Part shown: positions 46,029-55,559 of the stretch, piece by piece
Layout: each line of letters opens with the position of its first letter
How positions within the stretch are numbered: the first letter of the stretch is position 1
Assembly (NCBI RefSeq): GCF_022539665.2
Contig: NC_081332.1
Location: 7,654,303 to 7,718,302 of the forward strand
DNA: 64,000 nucleotides
Reading direction: 5' to 3'
Origin: Daphnia carinata
Taxonomy: Eukaryota; Arthropoda; Branchiopoda; Diplostraca; Daphniidae
Translations under genes and position numbers: made by a program
Notes under the pieces: generated by a model
What the model was told of the DNA's origin: nothing
The model's input: only the letters and a program-made list of their open reading frames with translations
Databases searched by the model: none

Positions 46029-46992
46029 TGGAATAGCACCCGATTGGGAAAGTGACTACAGTGTTGATTTTATATTGGGATATGACAGTAAAACCTATCT
46101 TCAGTGTGAACCTCCTCAAAAACGCAACAAGCTGGAAGCCAAACAGAGGGAAACGGAAGCATGTAAAAACTGTCGGTTAAAAACGATAGCATCGATATCA
46201 GCAGCCCGAGCAGAAAAGATCCAACTGCGAAGACAATCTATGATAGACTTAGAAAACGGAAAACTTTCATTAACGATGATGGGAGCCCCAATGCAGGTAA
46301 TAAGAAGGTGCATCCAAAACAAATTCAAAACACAACGGGGTTGGCCAAGACAGAAGATGGCTACATTCCTCAATGAAAGATTCGAAGAAGAACAGACGTT
46401 ACTCCACACAAGCGTACGAAGATGTAGGTATGACATTACCGATCTTTTACTATCTTTCGGAGCGGATCCAGAGATACTCTATCACGGAAAAACAATTGGC
46501 CATATCGCAGCAGCCGAAAATGATCTACTGTTACTACGAATCCTGAAGCATAACAACTGCGAATTTACAGCTAGCAACTACAACGGAGAAACTCCCTTAA
46601 TGTTGGTAATCTCACACGAAAACCAAGAATGTACGAAGTTAATATGGACATCAACTAACATTAACATTACAACATCAAGCAGCAAAACCGTTTTGCATTA
46701 TTTAGCCATGTATGGCCTAAAGGATCACGCCACCCAAGTTTGCGCTAAGAGAATCATCAATATCAACCAACAAGACGACACAGGCAAAACCGCCTTACAC
46801 GTAGAAGCCGGATTCAACCGAATCGACATGATCGAGATTTTACTGCTACACGGAGCAGACGCAAGGATAAAATACTCCCATGGACGCGTGCCTGGATCAG
46901 AAACATGCAGTAAAAGAGCGCAAGCCATATTCCAAAAATGGGAACTAAACCATAACAGTAATTCCCTAACCAAGACTGGAAGAAAAGAATAA
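46018..46992 (+). CDS. Ankyrin-repeat protein carried by Gypsy 2
   Basis: Intact 324-codon frame lying between env and the polypurine tract/3' LTR, same strand as the element. Residues 1-30 are acidic/aromatic; 31-75 include a basic PPQKRNK stretch (possible nuclear signal) and a CKNC pair. Five ankyrin repeats are readable at about 124-156 (QTLLHTSVRR, LLLSFGADP), 157-187 (GKTIGHIAAAEND), 188-219 (NGETPLMLVISHEN), 223-254 (KTVLHYLAMYG) and 255-287 (TGKTALHVEAG, MIEILLLHGAD). The tail is basic. Ankyrin repeats bind proteins; five or six repeats after an unstructured N terminus resemble IkB/Cactus and viral ankyrin inhibitors, but no DSGXXS degron is visible. Element gag, pol and env are all broken while this frame is open. 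Confidence 0.85.
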   Translation: MSYSGIAPDWESDYSVDFILGYDSKTYLQCEPPQKRNKLEAKQRETEACKNCRLKTIASISAARAEKIQLRRQSMIDLENGKLSLTMMGAPMQVIRRCIQNKFKTQRGWPRQKMATFLNERFEEEQTLLHTSVRRCRYDITDLLLSFGADPEILYHGKTIGHIAAAENDLLLLRILKHNNCEFTASNYNGETPLMLVISHENQECTKLIWTSTNINITTSSSKTVLHYLAMYGLKDHATQVCAKRIININQQDDTGKTALHVEAGFNRIDMIEILLLHGADARIKYSHGRVPGSETCSKRAQAIFQKWELNHNSNSLTKTGRKE

Positions 46993-47232
46993 CTTCAATA
47001 CCGCCACGAGAAAAACGAAAAAGTCATAATCAACAAAGCCGAAATACCGGGTCGAAAGAAGAGCACAAATAAGAGACGAAAAGAGAGAAGACAATACGCC
47101 AGCAACTTTATTAAAATCCCCTGCAATTCTTTTTCTTAAATTTTAGGTGGAGGAACCAGTTATTTTATTCACCCATAGCAACGAATGTAGTCGGTGACGG
47201 AAAATGCAAATTGGAGGACCAATTCTTCTTAT

Positions 47233-47248
47233 CGAAGAGGGGAAGGAA
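47233..47248 (+). other. Polypurine tract of Gypsy 2
   Basis: GAAGAGGGGAAGGAA lies directly before the 3' LTR, the standard plus-strand priming site. Confidence 0.75.
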
Positions 47249-47447
47249 TGTAACGAAACCAAAGGCTACCTAAAAAGGAGCCACACCTTATACATCCCCA
47301 AAGCGTTTCACAAGTGAAAGTGTACGTATCCCTTCCCATTTTACCTTCACAGTTTGTGTCCTTTAATAGTTTAAATACTGCAGGCTTCAAAGATGTAATT
47401 CGGAGTTGTTCCGGCAATCCAATGATAATACACGAGACTGAAATACA
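47249..47447 (+). repeat. 3' LTR of Gypsy 2
   Basis: 199 bp, TGTAACGAAACC to AAATACA, homologous to 33603-33805. The right end is slightly uncertain because the terminal bases differ between copies. Confidence 0.85.
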
Positions 47448-47469
47448 TTAAAACGGCTACAAATAGACA

Positions 47470-50138
47470 TGTAGTGAATGTGAATGTAGTGTTTTGAAGT
47501 CAGTTTCACAGCCTACATTCAAACAGTATCAAATATACGTGTATTCAATGTGAATATAGTGTGACACAACGAGTTTCAATATCTACATTCAAACAGATTC
47601 AAATATACGTGTATTCAATGTGAATATAGTGTTATAGAATCATTTTCATGATCTTCATTCAAAGAGTATCAAATAAACGTGTATTCAATGTGAATATAGT
47701 GTGATACAGTGAGTTTCAATATCTACATTCAAACAGCATCAAATATACGTGTATTCAATATGAATATAGTGTGATACAGTGAGTTTCAATATCTTCATTC
47801 AAACAGCATCAAATATACGTATATTCATTGTGAATATAGTGTGATACAGTGAGTTTCAATATCTACATTCAAACAGCATCAAATATACGTGTATTCAATG
47901 TGAATATAGTGTTATAGAATCAGTTTCATGATCTACATTCAAACAGCATCAAATATACGTGTATTCAATGTGAATATAGTGTTATAGAATCAGTTTCATG
48001 GTCTACATTCAAACAGCATCAAATATATATGTATTCAATGTGAATATAGTGTTCTAGAATCAGTTTCATGATCTATATTCAAACAGTATCAAATATACGT
48101 GTATTCAATATGAATATAGTGTTATAGAATAAGTTTCAATATATACATTCAAACAGCATCAAATATACGTGTATTCAATGTGAATATAGTTTTATAGAAT
48201 CAATTTAATGATCTACATTCAAACAGCATCAAATATACGTGTATTCAATGTGAATATAGTGTGATACAGTGAGTTCCAATATCTACATTCAAACAGCATC
48301 AAATATACCTGTATTCAATGTGAATATAGTGTTATAGAATCAGTTCCATGATCTACATTCAAACAGCATCAAATATACGTGTATTCAATGTGAATATAGT
48401 GTGACACAGTGAGTTTCAATATCTACATTCAAAAACAGCATCAAATATACGTGTATTCAATGTGAATATAGTATTATAGAATCAGTTTAATGATCTACAT
48501 TCAAACAGCATCAAATATACGTGTATTCAATGTGAATATAGTGTGATACAGTGAGTTTCAATATCTACATTCAAACAGCATCAAATATACGTGTATTCAA
48601 TGTGAATATAGCGTTATAGAATCAGTTTCATGATCTACATTCAAACAGCATCAAATATACGTGTATTCAATGTGAATATAGTGTGATACAGTGAGTTTCA
48701 ATATCTACATTCAAACAGCATCAAATATACGTGTATTCAATGTGAATATAGTATTATAGAATCAGTTTCATGATCTACATTCAAACAGCATCAAATATAC
48801 GTGTATTCAATGTGAATATAGTGTCATACAGTGAGTTTCAATATCTACATTCAAACAGCATCAAATATACGTGTATTCAATATGAATATAGTGTTATAGA
48901 ATCATTTTCAATATCTACATTCAAACAGCATCAAATATACGTGTATTCAATGTGAATATAGTGTGATACAGTGAGTTTCAATATCTACATTCAAACAGCA
49001 TCAAATATACGTGTATTCAATATGAATATAGAGTTATAGAATCAGTTTCAATATCTACATTCAAACAGCATCAAATATACGTGTATTCAATGTGAATATA
49101 GTGTTATAGAATCAGTTTCATAATCTACATTTAAACAGCATCAAATATACGTGTATTCAATGTGAATATAGTGTTATAGAATCAGTTTTATGATCTACAT
49201 TCAAACAGTATCAAATATACGTGTATTCAATGTAAATATAGTGTGATACAGTGAGTTTCAAAATCTACATTCAAACAGCATCAAATATACGTGTATTCAA
49301 TATGAATATAGTGTTATAGAATCATTTTCAATATCTACATTCAAACAGCATCAAATATACGTGTATTCAATGTGAATATAGTGTGATACAGTGAGTTTCA
49401 ATATCTACATTCAAACAGCATCAAATATACGTGTATTCAATATGAATATAGTGTTATAGAATCAGTTTCAATATCTACATTCAAACAGCATCAAATATAC
49501 GTGTATTCAATGTGAATATAGTGTGATACAGTGAGTTTCAATATCTACATTCAAACAGCATCAAATATACGTGTATTCAATGTGAATATAGCGTTATAGA
49601 ATCAGTTTCATGATCTACATTCAAACAGTATAAAATATACGTGTATTTAATGTGAATATAGTGTGATACAGTGAGTTTCAATATCTACATTCAAACAGCA
49701 TCAAATATACGTGTATTCAATGTGAATATATAGTATTATAGAATCAGTTTCATGATCTACATTCAAACAGCATCAAATATACGTGTATTCAATGTGAATA
49801 TAGTGTGATACAGTGAGTTTCAATATCTACATTCAAACAGCATCAAATATACGTGTATTCAATATGAATATAGTGTTCTAGAATCAGTTTCAATATCTAC
49901 ATTCAAACAGGATCAAATATACGTGTATTCAATGTGAATATAGTGTTATAGAATCAGTTTCAATATCTACATTCAAATAGCATCAAATATACTTGTATTC
50001 AATGTGAATATAGTGGTATAGAATCAGTTTCAATATGTACTTTCAAACAGCATCAAATATACGTGTATTCAATGTGAATATAGTGTTATAGAATCAGTTT
50101 CATGATCTAAATTCAAACAGCATCAATTATATGTGTAT
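47470..50138 (+). repeat. 70-bp satellite, array C (left part)
   Basis: About 38 units in the same orientation and of the same two subtypes as array B. The first unit (47470-47510) is degenerate. The subtypes alternate regularly between about 48400 and 49850. It is interrupted at 50139 by a solo LTR. Confidence 0.95.
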
Positions 50139-50499
50139 TGTTATGGATGTTTCCGGCGTCGGACCCAGGTCGTGAGCAGCTGGTAAGATGGGGCAGATAA
50201 TTCAGCAGATGAAAAGGGATAATAATCCAACAGATAGCCGAGACAAGTATATTTTACACGATACACTTAACACAGTACATTTCACTTTCAAGGGTATACG
50301 TGAAGGGGAAGCCAGCAAGATGAGAGCTCCTTCTTAGGACCACTTAGTAGACGGCGAGGTAACTGACTGCCTTACATCATTGACAGCAGACGACCCCGTC
50401 GCATACCCTCCGGTCTGCCATCTATCAAGGGGAGGTGGAATCAGGGCACTAGATGGGGGTACATGGTAGTACACTGTTATGAGGTACGAAACTGTAACA
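50139..50499 (+). mobile_element. Solo LTR of a third Gypsy-type family
   Basis: 361 bp, TGTTATGGATG to AAACTGTAACA, flanked by GTAT on both sides (50135-50138 and 50500-50503). It is unlike the other LTRs in the window. The 4-bp RTAT target again indicates a Gypsy-type integrase. The satellite continues in register on both sides. Confidence 0.85.
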
Positions 50500-51084
50500 G
50501 TATTCAATGTGAATATAGTGTGATACAGTGAGTTTCAATATCTACATTCAAACAGCATTAAATATACGTGTATTCAATGTGAATATAGTGTTATAGAATC
50601 AGTTTCAATATCTACATTCAAACAGCATCAAATATACTTGTATTCAATGTGAATATAGTGTTATAGAATCAGTTTCATTATCTACATTCAAACAGCATCA
50701 AATATACGTGTGTTCAATGTGAATATAGTGTTATAGAATCAGTTTCATGATCTACATTCAAACAGCATCAAATATACGTGTATTCAATGTGAATATAGTG
50801 TTATAAAATCAGTTTCATGATCTACATTCAAACAGTATCAAATATACGTGTATTCAATGTGAATATAGTGTGATACAGTGAGTTTCAAAATCTACATTCA
50901 AACAGCATCAAATATACATGTATTCAATGTGAATATAGTGTTATAGAATCAGTTTCAACATCTACATTCAAACAGTATCAGATATACGTGTATTCAATGT
51001 CAATATAGTGTGATACAGTGAGTTTCATGATCTACATTCAAACAGCATCAAATATACGTGTATTTAATGTGAATATAGTGTTAT
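50500..51084 (+). repeat. 70-bp satellite, array C (right part)
   Basis: About eight further units, ending in GTGTTAT at the BEL 3 boundary. Confidence 0.95.
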
Positions 51085-51540
51085 TGTTACTGATTCCCGT
51101 GCAGAAAAAGAGTCGTAACAATAAAGACTGGGGAATGATAATAAAAAAAAACTTTTTTTTTTGGATTGAGACGAAACACTTGACTTTGGAGGAGGGAAAA
51201 ACTGAGACAGACAGTGGGACAAAATCGAGACAAAAGTGAGACAAAAAAGGAGACAACTTGTCTGGGTGGTTACTTTACTGATACTACTCCTTCCCGTAGA
51301 AAGGGGTAAAAAAAAAGAAAGCAAAAAATGGGCACACAATACATGTGTAGGCCCGTGGCCCCTACAGCCCTGTCCGCGAGGGCAGCACCGTAGGTGACAG
51401 CGGGACCCACCGTTTCAACAGGTGCAAAGAACAAAATTAACAACGACACTTCGGACGTAAGAAACAAAATGAAACAAAATGAATACAAAGTCTTCTTGGT
51501 AGCAGCTGAAGATGGGCCATCCTAATGCGTTGGCAGGTTA

Positions 51541-52230
51541 TCACTGTATAAGAAACAAAATGAAACAAAATGAATACAAAGTCTTTTGGCGCACACAGCA
51601 GGTTAGTGTATGCCTTTTTTGGCGCATCTGGTGGTGGTCGTGTGTGTTACACAACGTGCAACGTCGAGGATGGGGGCAGTCTGCGGTTTTTGTATGCCCG
51701 GCGACGGCGGTTGGGACGAAGCAACCAAAACACCGTCGCTGGGCAAACAGGAGCTCCAATTTGTCCTTGTTGGTGAGGAGCATGAACTCCTCACACTCCG
51801 TGGTCTTCTTCCGGCAGGGGGTTGGTCCCAACACGTGGGATTTTAGGAAACACAAGATGATCGGAGTATGTAGAGGGATCACAAACGTAGGACGTGTTGG
51901 GGTTGCGACCGGCGTGGCTGTTGGGGCGTCGGGTTCCAACTCCCGAACTTTGCGTAACAGAGACCCGATGAATTTGCTCATCGAGTTCTTTCGCTCAGTT
52001 CGAAAGTGGACGCGCACATTGTCCAGATCATCCGAGTACTTGGCGATCTCTTTGTCGATCTCCAAGATGGCCAGCTGGCAAGAATAAACTTTGCCTACTA
52101 GCTCCTTTTTCGCGCTTACTAAGTTGTCCACTGTGTCCTTGAGATTAAGCGCACACTCCTCCTCCCTTTCCCGGTTTTCTTTAAGTTTTTCTTTTACCGA
52201 TCCGGGCGATGGAGGTGGATAATCTGCCAT
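51541..52230 (-). CDS. BEL 3 zinc-knuckle ORF downstream of pol
   Basis: 229 codons, open, starting MADYPPPSPG. Residues about 10-75 are a charged coiled coil (VKEKLKENREREEEC onward), followed by a Pro/Thr-rich link and a Cys/His module (RRCFGC, GHTKTADC, RRCTLCNTHDHHQM) of the BEL Gag nucleocapsid type. It lies downstream of the integrase/DUF5641 region in the same orientation, as in BEL 1, and is followed in both elements by CCCGCTGTCACC (here 51404-51393). The final about 30 residues run into the 37-bp direct repeat and may not be native. Confidence 0.65.
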   Translation of the reverse strand: MADYPPPSPGSVKEKLKENREREEECALNLKDTVDNLVSAKKELVGKVYSCQLAILEIDKEIAKYSDDLDNVRVHFRTERKNSMSKFIGSLLRKVRELEPDAPTATPVATPTRPTFVIPLHTPIILCFLKSHVLGPTPCRKKTTECEEFMLLTNKDKLELLFAQRRCFGCFVPTAVAGHTKTADCPHPRRCTLCNTHDHHQMRQKRHTLTCCVRQKTLYSFCFILFLIQ

Positions 52231-52556
52231 TTTAAATGTTAAACGTGGGAGTCACAAACGCACACATTCACTGTAAGAAGTTGGGTCGACTGAATGCTGT
52301 CTGCTAGCCTAATAGGTTAAACAGTTTCCAATTTCTCAGTGTTATTAAACAGCAAGTGAAGTGACTTTTGCCCTTTGCCCTATATTTGAACTTGAATATA
52401 GGTGGCGTTGAGGGCAAAGGTACTTATGGACTCTTCCACCAGAGTTTAAGTTTTCCTACGTTGTTTACATTTACATTTTTGTTTTTACAAGGGGAGCTAC
52501 TAATTGTAGCTCCATTACAATCAGTATTTACATTTTACAATACTGAAATTGAATTT
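52231..52556. other. BEL 3 spacer between pol and 3' ORF
   Basis: Non-coding. On the minus strand it carries CATTCAGTCGACC (about 52299-52287), containing the arthropod initiator-like TCAGT about 55-70 bp before the 3' ORF start. An internal inverted repeat (ATTGTAGCTCC / GGAGCTAC, 52492-52515) is present. It could be an internal promoter or a decayed LTR. Confidence 0.35.
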
Positions 52557-54218
52557 TTACGCTGTTGAAAGTTCCATTTTTTCTTCTTTTGCGTAAACTT
52601 CTTGTTCTTTGGCTGGGACCATGATACATAATTTGGCCACCGGCCGAATACATGGTTTTGTATGATTGGTAAGCTTCACTTTTACAACTCGAACAACATT
52701 ATCTGTGGCACTGGGAATAACTTCCAACACTTTTCCCATCGGCCACTGCCCACGCACGGTATTTGGTTCGATTGCAAGCACTAGATCCCCCACGGTGATG
52801 TTAGGCCTATTTTCTTGCCACTTTCTTCTCTCGGTTAAGTGGGGAAGGTATTCTCGTAGCTATCTCTTCCAAAAGTGCTGAAGGATGGCTTGACTTTGCT
52901 GAAACTGCTTGTTAGTTACGTTCATGTCTTCCACGTCGGCCAATTGTAGGGGCAAGTATGGCCGAGCTCCACCGTATAGAAAGTGGTTTGGTGTTAACAG
53001 ATCCGGGTCTTCTGGGTCCATATTAAGATGTGTTAACGGCCGAGCATTTAATAAAGCTGCTACTTCAGCAATTACAGTTCGTAGCACTTGATCCGTGACT
53101 AGGTGATTTCCGATGCTTGTCTTCATTGCCCGTTTGCAGGATTGTACAATCCTTTCCCAAACACCACCGAAGTGGGGCCCATGGGGTGGAGAGAAGTACC
53201 ACTCAATTTGTTGACAAGCCATTAACGTCTGAAGTTCTTCGTGCTTAGCAATAAGTTCTTCTAGGGCTTGTCGTAACTCTTGCTTGGCGGCGACAAAGTT
53301 TGTCCCATTATCGCTGTAAACGACCTTGGGTCTTCCACGTAGGCTAACAAAACGGGAGAAACAGAGTAAAAACTCCTCCATACTGAGCCCGTTGGCCCCT
53401 TCCAGGTGAACTGCTCGTGTGGTAAGGCAAGTGAATAGGCTGACCCAACGTTTTTCGTGTCTTCTGCCCCGACCACCAACTCTTACGGTCAAGGGTCCGA
53501 AGTAATCGATCCCTGTGTACGTGAACGCCGCCAGATGTGGTGTCAAACGATGGACTGGTAGTGAAGCCATCAAAGGAGGACTAGGTTTTGCCGACGTGCG
53601 CTTGCAGGTCCAGCAGTTGTTGAGGACAGATTTTACCACTTTACGTCCAGAAAGTATCCAGTAGCGAGAGCGGAGGTCCGTCAACAATCTCTCCGTCTTG
53701 ACGTGAATGTTTCTAACGTGATAATCCCAAATTATCCTTTTCGTTAGAAGTTGAGATGCTGGCAGAAGTATGGGGTGTTTAGCTGCATAGTCGATCGGCG
53801 CTAGAAGTATACGTCCTCCAATTCGCATCTGTCCATCTTCATCCAAGAAGGGCTTGAAGTTGCGAAGTTTGGATCGGAGTGGTAGTTCCAGATTCTTGCG
53901 AAGGGCATAGACTTCTTCAGCAAAGGCCAATTCCTGCACTCGTACGATGCATTTTGTCAGCGATATTACCATTTCTTCTACTGTCAGCTCTCCGACCATG
54001 GGTTTTTCTTCACGTAATCTTGCCCTGACGTTGTTGTTAAATCGTCTCCCCCAGGCCAGTATTCTTTGAACTCGTAACAAACTGGAAAAATGTGCGACGC
54101 ATCGGTCGATGACATGGTTCTCATCTTCCGTTTTGACTGCCAAGACGCGAATCACGTTTACGTCTCGTTCCTCAGGCTCCGTGATTTCTTCCCAGGTGTA
54201 CCATTCTGCCGGGTCCAA
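52557..54218 (-). pseudogene. BEL 3 integrase and DUF5641 domain
   Basis: A 452-codon open frame (54218-52860) followed after one stop (TAG at the W/R position near 52860) by the DUF5641 end (52793-52557, GDLVLAIEPN, GQWPMGKV). Integrase features: HVRNIHVKTERLL and CWTCKR (zinc module), TGIDYFGPLTV (first Asp), VYSDNGTNF (second Asp), HFGGVWERIVQS (Glu). All three catalytic acids are present, so the integrase frame is intact apart from the stop before DUF5641. The frame begins inside the zinc/H2C2 upstream region, joined to gag by the deletion. Confidence 0.9.
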
Positions 54219-54250
54219 ATTCAGGAACGGAGGTTCTCGGTGGAAATAGG

Positions 54251-55288
54251 CTAATTCGTCGACATCTTTTGGTCTCGTAGAGATGCATCGTCGGCGACCA
54301 ATCTCCTGCGATGACGGACAGCATTCTCCATCGTGCGTATGGGTGACAGGGTTGGAACATTTTGACTTGTTTGTAAGACTGGCGATCGCTCAGGAAGTCG
54401 TTGATCTTGAATCGTTCCTGGTTGAGCTTTCATCTCGTCCATTTCTAATCGTAGACCTGCGATCTTAACGTTCAACTCCACCTTAACTGCGTCAATTTTC
54501 TGATCCAAACCGTCCAACGTGTGATGTGCTTCCCGTACTAACGTGTTGTTGGCCGCGATATCTTTGGACGTGACTCTTGAGCTATCAATAAGTTTACTCA
54601 ACTATTCGCCCATGCTCCTTAACGCCTTGTTGAGGGTTTCTGTTATGGAAGTTGTATTTGCTTCTATCTGAGCCCTTGCCGTTTCCAATTTTAATTCCAA
54701 CTTCAGCATCCGAGCTTCAGCCTCCAATTCCTCTTGAGTTGATTGTTGGAGGAGGCTGGTTGGTTTAACGTTGGTGCGCCTTTTTTCGGATAACGTGGTA
54801 CTACATGTGATGTCCGAAACTGACGTCCGGATCGAGCTGACGGACCGATTTGAGGAAGTGGAGTAGTGACTTGCGAATTTGATAACTTCAACGTGATCGG
54901 TTTCGAAGTCTACTTCCCACTTATCACATGCTTGACATTGCTGCTCAGTGAAGTCGGGTATACTTTCTGTATATTGGTGTTGAATTGATTTGACTTCATC
55001 ATAAATACGAATCAATTCGTCACGCCATGCTGCTACTTGCAATTTCTTCAATCTGATGGCTCCCATCTTGTGGTCTTCCACAGCCTTTCTGAGTTGTGTC
55101 GTTAACTTCGTGTGGGCTGCCTTTCTCTTCCCACGTTTCTTCTTGAGATCGTTTTCGGGAAGTAATGGCCGTTCACTCTTCTGCCGTTCAGGTTTCGAGG
55201 CGTCTACCTTGATGTTAGGGCCGTGTTGAAATTGGCCCAAATGTGGCCAATTTCCATATTTTCGGCTTTGGGTGCGGTTTCACTCATG
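54251..55288 (-). pseudogene. BEL 3 gag N-terminal region (frameshifted)
   Basis: ATG at 55288 reads 27 codons to a stop; a shifted frame (55240-54602, 212 codons) is basic then coiled-coil rich (LEAEARMLKLELKLETARAQ). A third frame (54601-54251) is also helical. This matches the N-terminal coiled-coil part of BEL Gag that precedes the DUF1759 capsid. The capsid itself is deleted. Confidence 0.6.
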
Positions 55289-55559
55289 ACGTAGAAACGT
55301 TGTTTTAGGCTGATAGAGTCACACGTTAACGGATGTCGATGATTCACGTAGATACACCGATCTTCTTGTCAGATGGCAAACGCGTGGTGGACAGGTGGGT
55401 GCCTTCAGGCTGGCGTGGACGTCTGCCAAAGGTTTACAGGGAGAATACCCGACAATTTTACAATCAAGTGAGGGTTTTTACAAACGAGGACGGGAAATGC
55501 ACGTTTTCGTCAAATCCCGGGTTTCGGTACCATTTGTTACCGACTCCCGTGCAGAAAAA

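Larger units (their letters stand above)
33603..47447 (+). mobile_element. Gypsy element 2: env-bearing, 13.8 kb, ankyrin ORF
   Basis: LTR - primer site - gag - pol - env - two small ORFs - ankyrin ORF - polypurine tract - LTR. The two LTRs (203 and 199 bp) are clearly homologous but diverged by roughly a tenth, so the insertion is not recent. Most Gypsy elements with env are 7-9 kb; this one is much longer because of a long coiled-coil gag region, a 3.6-kb env and a 3-kb region after env. It is inserted in the 70-bp satellite. The target duplication is unclear (GAATAT before, TTAAAA after). Confidence 0.85.
51085..55559 (-). mobile_element. BEL element 3, internally deleted
   Basis: Minus-strand order: 5' terminal repeat remnant, gag N-terminal region, integrase, DUF5641, non-coding spacer, zinc-knuckle ORF, 3' terminal region. 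Protease, RT and RNase H are deleted. A 25-bp direct repeat with two mismatches (51085-51109 and 55535-55559, containing TCCCGTGCAGAAAAA) marks both ends, so the 5' LTR is reduced to about 25 bp. TGGTACCGAAACC just inside the right end (minus-strand copy) has the form of a primer site; its tRNA was not identified. A 37-bp direct repeat occurs at 51458-51494 and 51549-51585. Confidence 0.8.
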
